Shown: positions 19,335 to 28,490 of the stretch, piece by piece | How positions within the stretch are numbered: the stretch's first letter is position 1 | Layout: each line of letters starts with the position of its first letter | From: Sphaerotilus natans | GTDB taxonomy: Bacteria; Pseudomonadota; Gammaproteobacteria; Burkholderiales; Burkholderiaceae_C | Direction: 5' to 3' | Assembly (NCBI RefSeq): GCF_900156335.1 | Contig: NZ_FTMZ01000009.1 | Coordinates: 1 to 64,000, forward strand | DNA length: 64,000 nt | Notes under the pieces: generated by a model | Seen by the model: only the letters and a program-made list of their open reading frames with translations | Told to the model about the DNA's origin: nothing | Databases searched by the model: none | Position numbers and translations under genes: made by a program

Positions 19335-19667
19335 ATGCCGATCATGCCGACCCGTCCCGAACGACTTCACCACGATCTCGGTGCCGTGCTGGCGCTGGCG
19401 CGGCTGCTGGAGCGGCTCGACCCCGGCGCCTCGGAGCGCGCGGCGGCGCAGTACCGCCAGGTCGCCTCGACGCTGGGCGCGCTGCTCGACGCGGCCGAAC
19501 CCGGCCCGGCGCTGGATGCGCTGCTCGACGCGCATCCGGCCGCCGCCGAGCTCTACGAGAACCTGCATTACGCGCAGGCCGGACTGTGCCGGCATGCGCT
19601 GGGCGCCTCGCTCGGCAGCGAGATCGCCGCGGTCGACCTGATCCGCCGCGCCCGCACCCGGCGCTGA
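19335..19667 (+). CDS. conserved small protein of unknown function
   Basis: 110 residues from the ATG at 19335, which has AGGAG 6 nt upstream. The protein is mostly helical, Ala/Leu/Arg-rich and ends RRARTRR; no signal peptide, membrane helix or metal site is visible. The middle segment (about 44-90) looks like a small helical bundle. It is alone between the divergent LysR gene and the convergent alaC. I do not recognise a family. Confidence 0.65.
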   Translation: MPIMPTRPERLHHDLGAVLALARLLERLDPGASERAAAQYRQVASTLGALLDAAEPGPALDALLDAHPAAAELYENLHYAQAGLCRHALGASLGSEIAAVDLIRRARTRR

Positions 19668-19680
19668 CGCAGCGCCGCGC

Positions 19681-20892
19681 TCAGGCCGAGATGCCGTCGG
19701 CCTTGAGCATCGCGCGGATGCCACGCACCGCCTGGCGGATGCGGCTTTCGTTCTCGATCAGCGCGAAGCGCACATGGTCGTCGCCGTGGTCGCCGAAGCC
19801 GATGCCGGGGCTGACGCAGACCTTGGCGCGCGCCATCAGCTGCCTGGCGAACTCCAGCGAGCCCAGCGCCGCGTACTTCTCGGGGATCTTCGCCCAGATG
19901 TACATCGACGCCTTCGGGCAATCCACGTTCCAGCCGGCCTCGCGCAGGCCCTTGACCAGCACGTCGCGGCGCTTCTGGTAGGTCGCAGCGATGTCACCCA
20001 CGCAAGTCTGATCGCCCTCCAGCGCCGCGATCGCCGCCACCTGCAGCGGCGTGAAGGTGCCGTAGTCGTGGTAGCTCTTGATGCGCGCCAGGGCGGCCAC
20101 CAGATCGGGATTGCCGACCATGAAGCCGATGCGCCAGCCGGCCATGTTGTAGCTCTTGCTGAGCGTGAAGAACTCGACCGCGATGTCCTTGGCGCCGGGC
20201 ACCTGCATGATCGACGGCGCCTTCCAGCCGTCGAAGACGATGTCGGCGTAGGCCAGGTCGTGCACGACGAAGATGTCGTGCTTCTTCGCCAGCGCGATGA
20301 CGCGCTCGAAGAAGTCGAGCTCGACACACTGCGCGGTCGGGTTGCTGGGGAAGCCGAGGATCATCATCTTCGGCTTGGGGTAGCTGCCGCGGATGGTCTT
20401 CTCCAGCTCGGCGAAGAAGTCCACGCCGGGCACCAGCGGCACCGAGCGGATGTCGGCGCCAGCGATGACCGCGCCGTAGATGTGGATCGGATAGCTCGGG
20501 TCCGGCACCAGCACGGTGTCGCCGCGGTCGAGCGTGGCCAGCATCAGGTGCGCCAGGCCCTCCTTCGAGCCGATGGTGACGATGGCCTCGCTGTCGGGGT
20601 CGATGTCGACGGCGTAGCGGTCCTTGTACCAGTGCGAGATCGCGCGGCGCAGGCGCGGAATGCCCTTGCTGGCCGAGTAGCCGTGGGTGTCGGGGCGCTG
20701 CGCGACCTCGGTGAGCTTGGCGACGATGTGCGCCGGCGTGGCCCCGTCGGGGTTGCCCATGCTGAGGTCGATGATGTCCTCGCCCCGGCGGCGCGCGGCG
20801 AGCTTGAGCTCGGCCGTGATGTTGAAGACGTAGGGGGGAAGACGGTCGATGCGGGCGAAGCGGCGCTTGCCCGAAGAGCTGGAAGACGACAT
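19681..20892 (-). CDS. alaC: alanine transaminase AlaC (PLP-dependent)
   Basis: 403 residues, fold-type I aminotransferase. The N-terminus [30 protein letters not shown] is the AlaC/YfdZ signature. PLP contacts include Asn and Tyr in FPSNPTAQ and HDLAYAD, and the Schiff-base lysine is Lys246 in [12 protein letters not shown]. It makes alanine from pyruvate and glutamate. In relatives it often precedes a homoserine dehydrogenase gene; here the neighbour downstream is unrelated and on the other strand. Confidence 0.9.
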   Translation of the reverse strand: MSSSSSSGKRRFARIDRLPPYVFNITAELKLAARRRGEDIIDLSMGNPDGATPAHIVAKLTEVAQRPDTHGYSASKGIPRLRRAISHWYKDRYAVDIDPDSEAIVTIGSKEGLAHLMLATLDRGDTVLVPDPSYPIHIYGAVIAGADIRSVPLVPGVDFFAELEKTIRGSYPKPKMMILGFPSNPTAQCVELDFFERVIALAKKHDIFVVHDLAYADIVFDGWKAPSIMQVPGAKDIAVEFFTLSKSYNMAGWRIGFMVGNPDLVAALARIKSYHDYGTFTPLQVAAIAALEGDQTCVGDIAATYQKRRDVLVKGLREAGWNVDCPKASMYIWAKIPEKYAALGSLEFARQLMARAKVCVSPGIGFGDHGDDHVRFALIENESRIRQAVRGIRAMLKADGISA

Positions 20893-21001
20893 TGGCAGAG
20901 ATGAACGTGAGCGCCCGGAACCGTCCGAGCGACGTCGGGCCGCGCGAAGCGGCCCGAGGGCATCCTAGGCCTTGCAGCGCCAGCGTGCAAGTCTTCGGTC
21001 T

Positions 21002-21532
21002 TCAGCCATCCACCGGCTCGGCCGGGGTGTCGAGCAGCAACTGGTACAGGGCCAGATCGAGCCAGCGCCCGAACTTGAAGCCCACCTGCGGCAAGGTGCC
21101 GACACGGCTGAAGCCCAGACGCCGATGAAGAGCGATGCTGCCCTGGTTGTCGGCGTCGATGGCCCCGATCATCGCGTGCACCTGCCGCTGCCGGGCCGCA
21201 TCGATCAGTGCGTGCATCACCTGCAGACCCAGCCCATGACCGCGGTGGTCCTGATGGACATAGACCGAGTGCTCGACCGAATACTTGTAGGCCGGCCAGG
21301 CCCGGAAGGTGCCGAAGCTGCCGAAGGCGACAAGCTGCCCCGCCTCGTCCTCGATGCCGATGACGGGAAATCCCCCCGCCTGCTTGGTCGCGAACCAGGT
21401 CTCCATGCTCGCCAGCGAGCGCGGCTGGTAGTCGTAGAGCGCGGTCGAGTTCGCGATGGCCTCGTTGAAGATGTCGAGGATGGCGCGGGCATGGCGGTCA
21501 TGCGTGCACGGCACGATGCGGCGAATCGTCAT
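21002..21532 (-). CDS. GNAT acetyltransferase (phosphinothricin acetyltransferase-like)
   Basis: 176 residues, a single GNAT domain. The acetyl-CoA loop is DHRGHGLGLQVMHALI (about 96-111), and the N-terminal IFNEAIANSTALYDYQPRS and C-terminal RLGFSRVGTLPQVGFKFGRWLDLALYQ are typical of the PAT/MddA branch, which acetylates phosphinothricin or methionine sulfoximine and sulfone. The start has no strong ribosome site and lies 13 nt behind the XRE-cupin regulator, so the two genes are probably one transcript and the regulator may control it. Confidence 0.85.
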   Translation of the reverse strand: MTIRRIVPCTHDRHARAILDIFNEAIANSTALYDYQPRSLASMETWFATKQAGGFPVIGIEDEAGQLVAFGSFGTFRAWPAYKYSVEHSVYVHQDHRGHGLGLQVMHALIDAARQRQVHAMIGAIDADNQGSIALHRRLGFSRVGTLPQVGFKFGRWLDLALYQLLLDTPAEPVDG

Positions 21533-21545
21533 GGAAGGGCGAGCC

Positions 21546-22121
21546 TCAGGCAGGGAGCGGCGCGAGAGCCAGGGCCAGCAGATAGCGGGCCGGCTGCGAG
21601 CCGGGGTTGTGGAAAGTGATGCGCGGACCCGGCTGCATGGCCATGCAGTCGCCGCGCTGCAGGCGCCAGGCCCCGTGCTCGAGCGTGATGTCCATCTCGC
21701 CCTCGAGGAGCCAGATCTGATGGCTCGGACGGGCCTGCCCGGCGGGACGCTCGAAGACCACCGTCTCGCCCGCCGGAAAGCTCACCTCCACCAGTTCGAT
21801 CGGCGAGACGGTGCCCGTGGGCGAGAGGTGCCGGCGCACATAGCCCGAAGCGGGGTCGGTCCAGACCGGCTGCTGCGTGTGGCGCGACACCGGATCCGGC
21901 TCCGCCTGCGGCACGGCTGCGGCAAAGAAGGCGGGCAGGGACAGCCCGAAGGCCGCAGCCAGCCTGTCGAGCACCGCGGCGGTCGGACTGGTCTCGCGCC
22001 GCTCGATCAGCGAGATCATCGAGCGGCTCACGCCGCTGTGCTGGGCCAGCTGATCCAGCGTGAAGCCACGGGCGCGGCGCAGCTCCCTGATCCGGTCGGC
22101 CAGAAAGGTGTCGATCTCCAT
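21546..22121 (-). CDS. XRE-family regulator with C-terminal cupin domain
   Basis: 191 residues. The helix-turn-helix (about 8-63, FTLDQLAQHSGVSRSMISLIERRET) is followed by a cupin_2 domain (about 105-185). This architecture is common in regulators of amine and acetyltransferase genes. A perfect 8-bp inverted repeat lies 10 nt upstream of its start and is the likely autoregulatory operator. It leads a two-gene unit with the GNAT gene. Confidence 0.88.
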   Translation of the reverse strand: MEIDTFLADRIRELRRARGFTLDQLAQHSGVSRSMISLIERRETSPTAAVLDRLAAAFGLSLPAFFAAAVPQAEPDPVSRHTQQPVWTDPASGYVRRHLSPTGTVSPIELVEVSFPAGETVVFERPAGQARPSHQIWLLEGEMDITLEHGAWRLQRGDCMAMQPGPRITFHNPGSQPARYLLALALAPLPA

Positions 22122-22131
22122 GTATCCATCA

Positions 22132-22151
22132 TATTGGATAAAAATCCAATA
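22132..22151. promoter_or_regulatory. palindromic operator before the XRE-cupin gene
   Basis: TATTGGAT (22132-22139), four A, then ATCCAATA (22144-22151): a perfect inverted repeat in an unusually A/T-rich patch that must contain the minus-strand promoter of the regulator gene. Autorepression is inferred from position. Confidence 0.55.
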
Positions 22152-22176
22152 AACAAGAATGGAGTCTGTCGGGCCG

Positions 22177-23991
22177 TCAGCGCCGGTGGTGGCTCGGCGC
22201 CGGCTTGTGCACCGGCGTCGCCAGTCCCTCCATGCGTGCCTTGAGCTGCAGCGCCAAGTACTGCGAGTAGCAGCGCGACTGGTGCAGGTTGCCGCCGTGG
22301 ATCCACAGGTTCTCGACCGGCGTGGGCTTCCACATGTTGCGCAGCTCGCCCTCCCACGGCCCGGGATCCTTGGTGGTGGCCGAGCCCAGGCCCCAGCACT
22401 TGCCGACCTGGTCGGCGACCTCGGGCGAGATCAGGTCGGCCAGCCAGCTGTTCATCGAGCCATAGCCGGTCGCGTAGACCAGCAGGTCGCAGGGCAGCTC
22501 GGTGCCGTCGCTCAGCGTGACCGAGCGCGGGTTGATGCGCTCGATGTTGACGCGGCTCTTCAGGTGGATGCGGCCGTCGGCCACCAGCTCGGAGGCGCCG
22601 ACGTCGATGTAGTAGCCCGAGCCGCGGCGCAGGTACTTCATGAACAGGCCCGAGCCGTCCTCGCCGAAGTCGAGCAGGAAGCCGGCCTTCTCCAGCCGCG
22701 CGTACAGGTCGGCGTCGCGGCGCTTCATCTCCTCGTACACCGGGATGTGGAAGGTGTGCATGATCCGGTACGGCACCGAGGCAAACAGCAGGTCGGCCTT
22801 CTCGGTGCTGACGCCGTTCTCCAGCGCCTGCTCCGAGTAGAGCCCGCCCAGCGCCAGCTCCATCAGCGAGTCCGACGGCGCGATGTGCGTCGAGCTGCGC
22901 TGGATCATCGTCACGTCGGCGCCGTGCTCCCAGAGGTCGGCGCAGATGTCGTGCGCGGAGTTGTTCGAGCCCAGCACCACCGCCTTCCTGCCCGCCCAGG
23001 CCGCGCCGCCGGGGTGGCGGCTGGAATGGTGCTGCGTGCCCTCGAAGCTCTCGGCGCCGGCGATCTTCGGCACGTTGGCATAGCCCGACACGCCCAGCGC
23101 GAACACCAGCTGGCGCGGCCGCAGCGTCACCGGCCGGCCCTCGCGCACCACCCGCACCTCCCAGCGGCCGCTGGCCTCGTCCCAGCGGCACTTCTCGGCG
23201 ACGGTGGAGCTCCAGTAGTTCAGCTCCATCACCTTGACGTACATCTCCAGCCAGTCGCCGACCTTGTCCTTCGGGCAGAACACCGGCCAGTCGTCCGGGA
23301 AGGGCAGATAGGGCATGTGGTCGTACCAGACCGGGTCGTGCAGGCACAGGCTCTTGTAGCGGTTGCGCCAGGAATCGCCGGCGCGCGCGTTCTTCTCGAT
23401 GATGATCGTCGGCACGCCCAGCCGGCGCAGCCGCGCGCCCAGTCCGATGCCGCCCTGGCCGCCGCCGATGATGACCACCTCGGGCTGCTCGGTGTCGCCC
23501 AGCGCGGCCAGCTCCTGCTGGCGGCGCTCGAGCCAGCTGACGCGCCCGCCGGCCTGCGCACCGTGCTCGGCACCCTTGATGCGGCGCCGGCCCTTCTTCT
23601 CCTCGAAGCCCTTGAGCTCGCTCATCGTCGTCAGCAGCGTCCAGGCCCGATCGCCCTTCAGGCGCAGGTGACCGGTGCCGCGCGCCTGCGCGGTCTCGAA
23701 GTCGAACCAGGCCTCGGTGACGCCGCCGGCCTCGCTGGCCTCGCCCTGCAGGCGGAAGCCGGACGGCGCCACGGTGCCGAGCTGCGCGTCGAGCATCTCG
23801 CGGATCGCGTCGCGGCCCTCCTCGGTGCGCAGGTTCCAGGTGAAGCTGACCAGGTCGCGCCAGTAGCACTCGTCGTCGAACAGCGCGGCGGCGGCCGTGC
23901 TGTCGCGCGCGGCCAGCGCGGCCTCGAGACGGGCCAGCCAGGCGGCGGCGCGGGCGGTCGGGGTGACCGGGGCGGTCAGGGTCTCGCTCAT
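22177..23991 (-). CDS. FAD-dependent monooxygenase with N-terminal NTF2-like domain
   Basis: 604 residues from the ATG at 23991, chosen because GGAG then stands 8 nt upstream; the ATG at 23997 is too close to it. The N-terminal 120 residues form an NTF2/SnoaL-like domain, followed by a flavin monooxygenase with GGGQGG at 176-181, GDSWRNRY at about 205 and a second dinucleotide fold at 338-350 (GSNNSAHD). Related enzymes oxidise ketones or heteroatoms with NADPH and O2; the substrate here is unknown. The gene has a near-perfect sigma-54 promoter and enhancer palindromes and lies behind an AcoR-type activator. Confidence 0.85.
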   Translation of the reverse strand: MSETLTAPVTPTARAAAWLARLEAALAARDSTAAAALFDDECYWRDLVSFTWNLRTEEGRDAIREMLDAQLGTVAPSGFRLQGEASEAGGVTEAWFDFETAQARGTGHLRLKGDRAWTLLTTMSELKGFEEKKGRRRIKGAEHGAQAGGRVSWLERRQQELAALGDTEQPEVVIIGGGQGGIGLGARLRRLGVPTIIIEKNARAGDSWRNRYKSLCLHDPVWYDHMPYLPFPDDWPVFCPKDKVGDWLEMYVKVMELNYWSSTVAEKCRWDEASGRWEVRVVREGRPVTLRPRQLVFALGVSGYANVPKIAGAESFEGTQHHSSRHPGGAAWAGRKAVVLGSNNSAHDICADLWEHGADVTMIQRSSTHIAPSDSLMELALGGLYSEQALENGVSTEKADLLFASVPYRIMHTFHIPVYEEMKRRDADLYARLEKAGFLLDFGEDGSGLFMKYLRRGSGYYIDVGASELVADGRIHLKSRVNIERINPRSVTLSDGTELPCDLLVYATGYGSMNSWLADLISPEVADQVGKCWGLGSATTKDPGPWEGELRNMWKPTPVENLWIHGGNLHQSRCYSQYLALQLKARMEGLATPVHKPAPSHHRR

Positions 23992-24064
23992 CGTCATGTC
24001 TCCTTCATGGTGGATGCGGATGCGGCCGGCCTCTGCGCTGCCGTGCCGCCGCCCCCCAGACAGC

Positions 24065-24078
24065 GCAAGCCGCGTGCC
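24065..24078 (-). promoter_or_regulatory. sigma-54 (-24/-12) promoter of the monooxygenase gene
   Basis: On the minus strand: GGCACG, four bases CGGC, then TTGC. This matches the RpoN consensus (TGGCACG-N4-TTGC) with exact spacing between the GG at -24 and the GC at -12. The start would be near 24053, about 60 nt before the monooxygenase ATG. Confidence 0.8.
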
Positions 24079-24084
24079 GCGCCC

Positions 24085-24106
24085 GATCACGCCATGATCA
24101 CGCCAT
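24085..24106. repeat. perfect 11-bp tandem repeat in the monooxygenase promoter region
   Basis: GATCACGCCAT occurs twice head to tail (24085-24095 and 24096-24106), 7 bp upstream of the -24 element. Its role is unknown; it could be a protein site between the enhancer palindromes and the promoter. Confidence 0.7.
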
Positions 24107-24170
24107 AAAGCGATGACAAGTCCTTGATTTCATTGACCCTCTCCGTGCCGCCCGGCGCCCGGCCGCCACG

Positions 24171-24216
24171 GTGACAGCTGTCACACCGAGACAGCTGTCA
24201 CCGGTCACCGCGTGAC
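24171..24216. promoter_or_regulatory. palindromic enhancer sites for a sigma-54 activator
   Basis: A perfect palindrome GTGACAGCTGTCAC (24171-24184), a second copy of its core, GACAGCTGTC (24190-24199), with centres 17 bp apart, and a third weaker one GTCAC-CGC-GTGAC (24204-24216) that overlaps the end of the activator gene. They lie roughly 95-150 bp upstream of the -12 element, the usual distance for enhancer-binding proteins. Confidence 0.7.
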
Positions 24217-26244
24217 AGGTGACTCGACCGGAAGCTCGGCCGGAAGCTCGGCCGCATCCAGCGGCGAGACGATGCCGAAGCGGCGCATGCGCCGGTACAG
24301 CGTCATGCGCGCCACACCCATCTCGCGCGCGACGGCCGAGACGTTCCAGCGTGCGGCCGTCAGGCGCTCGCGCAGCTGCCGGGCCGCGTCGTCCTCCACC
24401 GCGCCCGTCGTCGGCTGAGGGAGGGCCGCAGGCGGCGCGCTCCGGCGATCGGCCCACCGACCCTGCAGCCGCTCGGGCAGATCGGCCAGGCGGATCACGC
24501 CGCCGAGGCAGACGCTGCGCGCGTAGTCGACGACATTGCGCAGCTCGCGCAGGTTGCCGGGCCAGTCGTGCGCCCGCAGTGCCGCGCGCGCCTCGTCGGC
24601 CAGCACCGTGCCGGCGCCGTCGTCGGCCAGCAGCCGCCCGATCAGCACGTCCAGGTCGCGGCGCTCGCGCAGCGGCGGCAGCGCGAAATGCGCGCCGTTG
24701 ATCCGGTAGTAGAGATCGTCGCGGAAGCGCCCCTCGCGCACCAGGGTCTCGAGCGGGCAGTGCGTCGCGGCGATCACCCGCAGGCGCACCGGCTGCGGCC
24801 GGGTCGCGCCGATCGGCAGCACCTCGCGCTCGGCCAGCACGCGCAGCAGCCGCGCCTGCAGCGCACGCGGCATGTCGCCGATCTCGTCGAGGAAGAGCGT
24901 GCCGCCGTCGGCCTCCTGGATCAGGCCGCGCTTGCCCTTCGGCCCGGCGCCGGAGAAGCTGCCGGGCAGGTGGCCGAACAGCTCGCTCTCGATCAGCGTC
25001 TCGGGAATGGCGGCGCAGTTGACCGCGACGAAGGGCCCGTCGCGGCGCGCGCTGCTGCGGTGCAGCGCCTTGGCGAGAAACTCCTTGCCGCTGCCGGTCT
25101 CGCCGGTGATCAGCAGGCTGACCGGGCTGTCGACCAGCCGCGCGGCGCGCTCGACCAGCCGGTCCAGCGCCGGATCGCCCCCCGAGATCGCGGCCAGCGG
25201 CGCCGGCAGCGCGGCGCTGCGCGGCGTCTCGGCCGGACGCCGGGACAGCGGCGCGGCCGGCGGCGCGCTCACCCGCAGGAACAGCAGGTCCGGCCGCCCG
25301 GTGCAGCGCACCGCGCCGGCCTCGCCGCCCTGCCCGGCCAGATGGCGCGGCAGCTCCGCCGGCGACAGCTCCAGCAGCGCCTGCAGCGGCTGGCCGATCA
25401 GCGTCGAGGCGGCCGTGGCCGCGGTGCCCGGCGGCGCGAAGAGCTGCTGCGCGCGGCGGTTGTGGCCGGTGATGCGGCCGGCCGCGTCCAGCGCCAGCAG
25501 GTAGTCGGCGCGCAGGTCGAGAAAGGCCGGCGCGTCGCCCAGGCGCAGGATCCAGTCGCGCCGGTGGCGCTGCAGGAAGGCCGCGTCCTCGATGCGCGCG
25601 GCCGCGTCGCGCACCAGCTGCAGCGCCAGATGCTGGCTGGACTTGGGCTCGGCGCTGCTGAGCTGCGAGATGTCGAGCACCGCCTCCAGCCGCCCGCCGG
25701 GGCCGAACACCGGCGCCGAGGTGCAGGTCAGCGGGATGTGGGTCGCGTCGAAATGGTCGTCCAGATGCACCGTCAGCGCCTGGCCGGTGCTGATGCAGGT
25801 GCCCACGCCGCAGGTGCCGGCCTGCGCCTCGCTCCAGTCGGCGCCCAGATAGAGGCCCGCGCGGCGCAGCCGGCCCTCGATCTGCAGGTCGCCGAGAAAG
25901 TCGACCGTCACGCCGCGCGCGTCGGTCAGCAGCACCACATAGCCCAGGCCCGCGACCTGGCGATAGAGCTGCTCCAGCCCGTGGCGGGCGATCTGCAGGA
26001 AGTCGTCCATCTGGTCCTGGTGCTCGCGCAGCCGCGCCTGCGGCAGGATGACGGCCTCCTGCATGCGCGTCGGGTCGAGGCGGTGGTCGTGCACGCAGCG
26101 CTGCCAGCTCGCGCGGATGATCGCGTCGTGCGCGGCGGCGGCCGGCGCCGTCAGGCCGCGGTCGGCAACCTCGATGACGGTGGCGATGTGCGCGCGCCGG
26201 GCTGCGGACAGCGAAGGCAGCGGGGACGGCATGGCGGTCGGCAT
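24205..26244 (-). CDS. AcoR-type sigma-54 dependent activator
   Basis: 679 residues; the ATG at 26244 has GGAG 8 nt upstream. A GAF-like sensor (about 70-215) and a PAS-like segment (about 240-300) precede the AAA+ domain with Walker A GETGSGKE at 381-388 and Walker B GGTLFLDE at 447-454, and a Fis-type helix-turn-helix (about 635-665). The sigma-54 contact loop reads GSFSGA (428-433) where GAFTGA is standard. AcoR relatives respond to acetoin, alcohols or ketones. The sigma-54 promoter directly downstream makes the monooxygenase its evident target. Confidence 0.87.
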   Translation of the reverse strand: MPTAMPSPLPSLSAARRAHIATVIEVADRGLTAPAAAAHDAIIRASWQRCVHDHRLDPTRMQEAVILPQARLREHQDQMDDFLQIARHGLEQLYRQVAGLGYVVLLTDARGVTVDFLGDLQIEGRLRRAGLYLGADWSEAQAGTCGVGTCISTGQALTVHLDDHFDATHIPLTCTSAPVFGPGGRLEAVLDISQLSSAEPKSSQHLALQLVRDAAARIEDAAFLQRHRRDWILRLGDAPAFLDLRADYLLALDAAGRITGHNRRAQQLFAPPGTAATAASTLIGQPLQALLELSPAELPRHLAGQGGEAGAVRCTGRPDLLFLRVSAPPAAPLSRRPAETPRSAALPAPLAAISGGDPALDRLVERAARLVDSPVSLLITGETGSGKEFLAKALHRSSARRDGPFVAVNCAAIPETLIESELFGHLPGSFSGAGPKGKRGLIQEADGGTLFLDEIGDMPRALQARLLRVLAEREVLPIGATRPQPVRLRVIAATHCPLETLVREGRFRDDLYYRINGAHFALPPLRERRDLDVLIGRLLADDGAGTVLADEARAALRAHDWPGNLRELRNVVDYARSVCLGGVIRLADLPERLQGRWADRRSAPPAALPQPTTGAVEDDAARQLRERLTAARWNVSAVAREMGVARMTLYRRMRRFGIVSPLDAAELPAELPVESPVTR

Positions 26245-26356
26245 GGGCGGATCTCCGGACGGCTGGCCGGCCACTGTGCCGCAGCCCGCCCGGCACGCAC
26301 AGGCGTGAACACCCGCACATCGCCCCCGGACAGCCCACCCGGCGCCGGCACGCTTC

Positions 26357-27025
26357 ATGCACATTCCGGTCATGGCATCCGATTCCGCTGTCCCCACGCT
26401 CCCCGCCCCGCCCGCCGCCGAGGCCGAGCGCGTGCGCCGCCACACCCTGTTCGAGGACGCGCAGGCGCTGTTCACCGGCACGCTGTTCGTGTCGCTGGCG
26501 CTGATCATGTTCCGTCAGGCCGGGCTGATGACCGGCGGCACCGCCGGCGCGGCCTTCCTGCTGCACTACGCCACCGGACTGAGCTTCGGGCCGCTGTTCT
26601 TCGTGCTGAACCTGCCCTTCTACGGCTTCGCCTGGAAGCGCATGGGGCTGGAGTTCACGATCAAGACCTTCCTGTCGGTGGGCCTGCTGTCGCTGATGAC
26701 CTCCTGGTCTCCGGCGCTGTTCGCCATCGAGCGGCTGCATCCGGCCTACGCGGCGGTGCTGGGCGGGCTGCTGCTGGGCTCGGGCTGCCTGTTCCTGGCG
26801 CGGCATCACGCCAGCCTGGGCGGCGCCACCATCGTCTCGCTCTATCTGCAGCGCGCGCGCCACTGGCGCGCCGGCCATGTGCAGATGGCGATCGACGGCA
26901 CGATCCTGGCGCTGTCCTTCGCGCTGATCGAGCCGCAGAAGGCGCTCTACTCCATCCTTGCCGCGGTGACGATGAACCTCTTCATCGCGATCAACCACCG
27001 ACCGGGGCGCTACGCGGTGCTCTGA
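26357..27025 (+). CDS. YitT-family (DUF161) membrane protein
   Basis: 222 residues with about five or six membrane helices. The helix 2-3 region has [23 protein letters not shown] and [21 protein letters not shown], typical of YitT proteins. The start may be 26357 or 26372; neither has a clear ribosome site. It is divergent to the sigma-54 activator and ends 13 nt before sdaA, so it probably leads the sdaA transcript. The transported compound is unknown; a link to serine is suggested only by the neighbour. Confidence 0.8.
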   Translation: MHIPVMASDSAVPTLPAPPAAEAERVRRHTLFEDAQALFTGTLFVSLALIMFRQAGLMTGGTAGAAFLLHYATGLSFGPLFFVLNLPFYGFAWKRMGLEFTIKTFLSVGLLSLMTSWSPALFAIERLHPAYAAVLGGLLLGSGCLFLARHHASLGGATIVSLYLQRARHWRAGHVQMAIDGTILALSFALIEPQKALYSILAAVTMNLFIAINHRPGRYAVL

Positions 27026-27038
27026 GGAGACAGACAAC

Positions 27039-28427
27039 ATGGCCGTCAGCGTCTTCGACCTGTTCAAGATCGGCATCGGGCCGTCGAGCTCGCACACCGT
27101 GGGGCCGATGCGCGCCGCCCGGCTCTTCGTCGAGCGCCTGATCGCCGAGGGCCGGCTGGACGCGGTGGCGCGGGTGCGCGTCGAGCTGCACGGCTCGCTG
27201 GGCGCCACCGGGCGCGGCCACGGCTCGGACAAGGCGGTGCTGCTCGGCCTGGCCGGGCACGACCCGGAGACGGTCGACGTCGACGCGGTGCCGGCGCTGC
27301 TGGCGGCGATGCGCGCCGAGCGGCGCATCGTGCTGGCCGGCCGCCACCCGGTGACCTTCGTCGAGCGCGACGATCTGGCGATGCTGCGCCGCCCGCTGCC
27401 CTTCCACGCCAACGGCATGCGCTGTCTGGCCTTCGACGTCGACGGCCGCGAACTCGACAGCCGCACCTACTACTCGGTCGGCGGCGGCTTCGTCGTCAGC
27501 GATCAGGTCGCCGCCGACGGCCAGCGCCAGCGCGTGATCGCGCCCGACGCCTCGGTGCTGCCGCACCCGTTCCGCAGCGGCGCCGAGCTGCTGGCACTGA
27601 CGCGCACGCTGGGCACCTCGATCGCCGGCGTGATGCGCGCCAACGAGCGCCACTGGCGCAGCGACGCCGAGATCGACGCCGGCCTGCTGCGCATCTGGCA
27701 GGTGATGCAGGACTGCGTGGCGCGCGGCTGCCGCACCGAGGGCGTGCTGCCCGGCGGCTTCAAGGTGCGCCGACGCGCCGCGGCGCTGCACGCGCAGCTG
27801 CTCGCCCACCCCGAGGCCGCGCTGCGCGACCCGCTGCAGACGCTGGACTGGATCAACCTCTACGCGCTGGCGGTCAACGAGGAGAACGCCGCCGGCGGCC
27901 GCGTCGTCACCGCACCCACCAACGGCGCGGCCGGCATCGTGCCGGCGGTGCTGCATTACTACGCGCGCTTCCATCCGGGCGCCACGTCGGCTGGCGTCGT
28001 CGACTTCCTGCTCACCGCCGCCGCCATCGGCCTGCTCTACAAGGAAAACGCCTCGATCTCCGGCGCCGAGGTCGGCTGCCAGGGCGAGGTTGGCGTGGCC
28101 TGCTCGATGGCGGCCGGTGCGCTGTGCGCCGTCATGGGCGGCAGCCCCGAGCAGGTGGAGAACGCCGCCGAGATCGGCATGGAGCACCACCTCGGGCTGA
28201 CCTGCGATCCGGTCGGCGGGCTGGTGCAGATCCCCTGCATCGAGCGCAACGCCATCGCCTCGGTCAAGGCGGTGAACGCCGCGCGCATGGCGCTGCGCGG
28301 CGACGGCTCGCACCATGTCAGCCTCGACAAGGTCATCAAGACCATGCGCGAGACCGGCGCGGACATGCTGACGAAATACAAGGAAACCGCCCGCGGCGGA
28401 CTGGCGGTCAACATCGTCGAGTGCTGA
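27039..28427 (+). CDS. sdaA: L-serine dehydratase (single-chain, 4Fe-4S)
   Basis: 462 residues. It starts with the family signature [21 protein letters not shown] in the N-terminal beta domain, and the C-terminal alpha domain has [20 protein letters not shown] and [16 protein letters not shown], whose cysteines ligate the 4Fe-4S cluster. It converts L-serine to pyruvate and ammonia. A good ribosome site (GAGGAGA) stands 9 nt upstream. It is complete and of normal length. Confidence 0.95.
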   Translation: MAVSVFDLFKIGIGPSSSHTVGPMRAARLFVERLIAEGRLDAVARVRVELHGSLGATGRGHGSDKAVLLGLAGHDPETVDVDAVPALLAAMRAERRIVLAGRHPVTFVERDDLAMLRRPLPFHANGMRCLAFDVDGRELDSRTYYSVGGGFVVSDQVAADGQRQRVIAPDASVLPHPFRSGAELLALTRTLGTSIAGVMRANERHWRSDAEIDAGLLRIWQVMQDCVARGCRTEGVLPGGFKVRRRAAALHAQLLAHPEAALRDPLQTLDWINLYALAVNEENAAGGRVVTAPTNGAAGIVPAVLHYYARFHPGATSAGVVDFLLTAAAIGLLYKENASISGAEVGCQGEVGVACSMAAGALCAVMGGSPEQVENAAEIGMEHHLGLTCDPVGGLVQIPCIERNAIASVKAVNAARMALRGDGSHHVSLDKVIKTMRETGADMLTKYKETARGGLAVNIVEC

Positions 28428-28470
28428 AGCGTGAAGCCACGCCTGAGCGCTGGGGTGAGCTTCACCAATT

Positions 28471-28490
28471 GACGTTTACGTAAACGTCAT
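28471..28490. promoter_or_regulatory. 20-bp perfect palindrome, LiuR-like operator
   Basis: TGACGTTTAC followed by its exact reverse complement. A preceding T makes a TTGACG -35-like box at 28470-28475, so the palindrome would lie in the spacer of the can promoter, the mode of MerR-family regulators. The sequence resembles sites described for LiuR, the MerR-type regulator of branched-chain amino acid and fatty acid breakdown. The next five plus-strand genes are a plausible regulon. Confidence 0.6.

Noticed and set aside
24085-24106. Counting the tandem GATCACGCCAT as a fourth Pho-type promoter
   Set aside because: Only two units, no matching -10 at 10 nt, and the orientation does not lead to any gene start.
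24098-27466. Open frame of about 1120 codons on the minus strand across the sigma-54 activator and neighbours
   Set aside because: Same GC artefact; the activator is read in another frame with all its motifs intact.
28431-28466. Inverted repeat GTGAAGC...GCTTCAC behind sdaA as a terminator
   Set aside because: Only 7 bp with a loop of 22 nt and no T-run after it.
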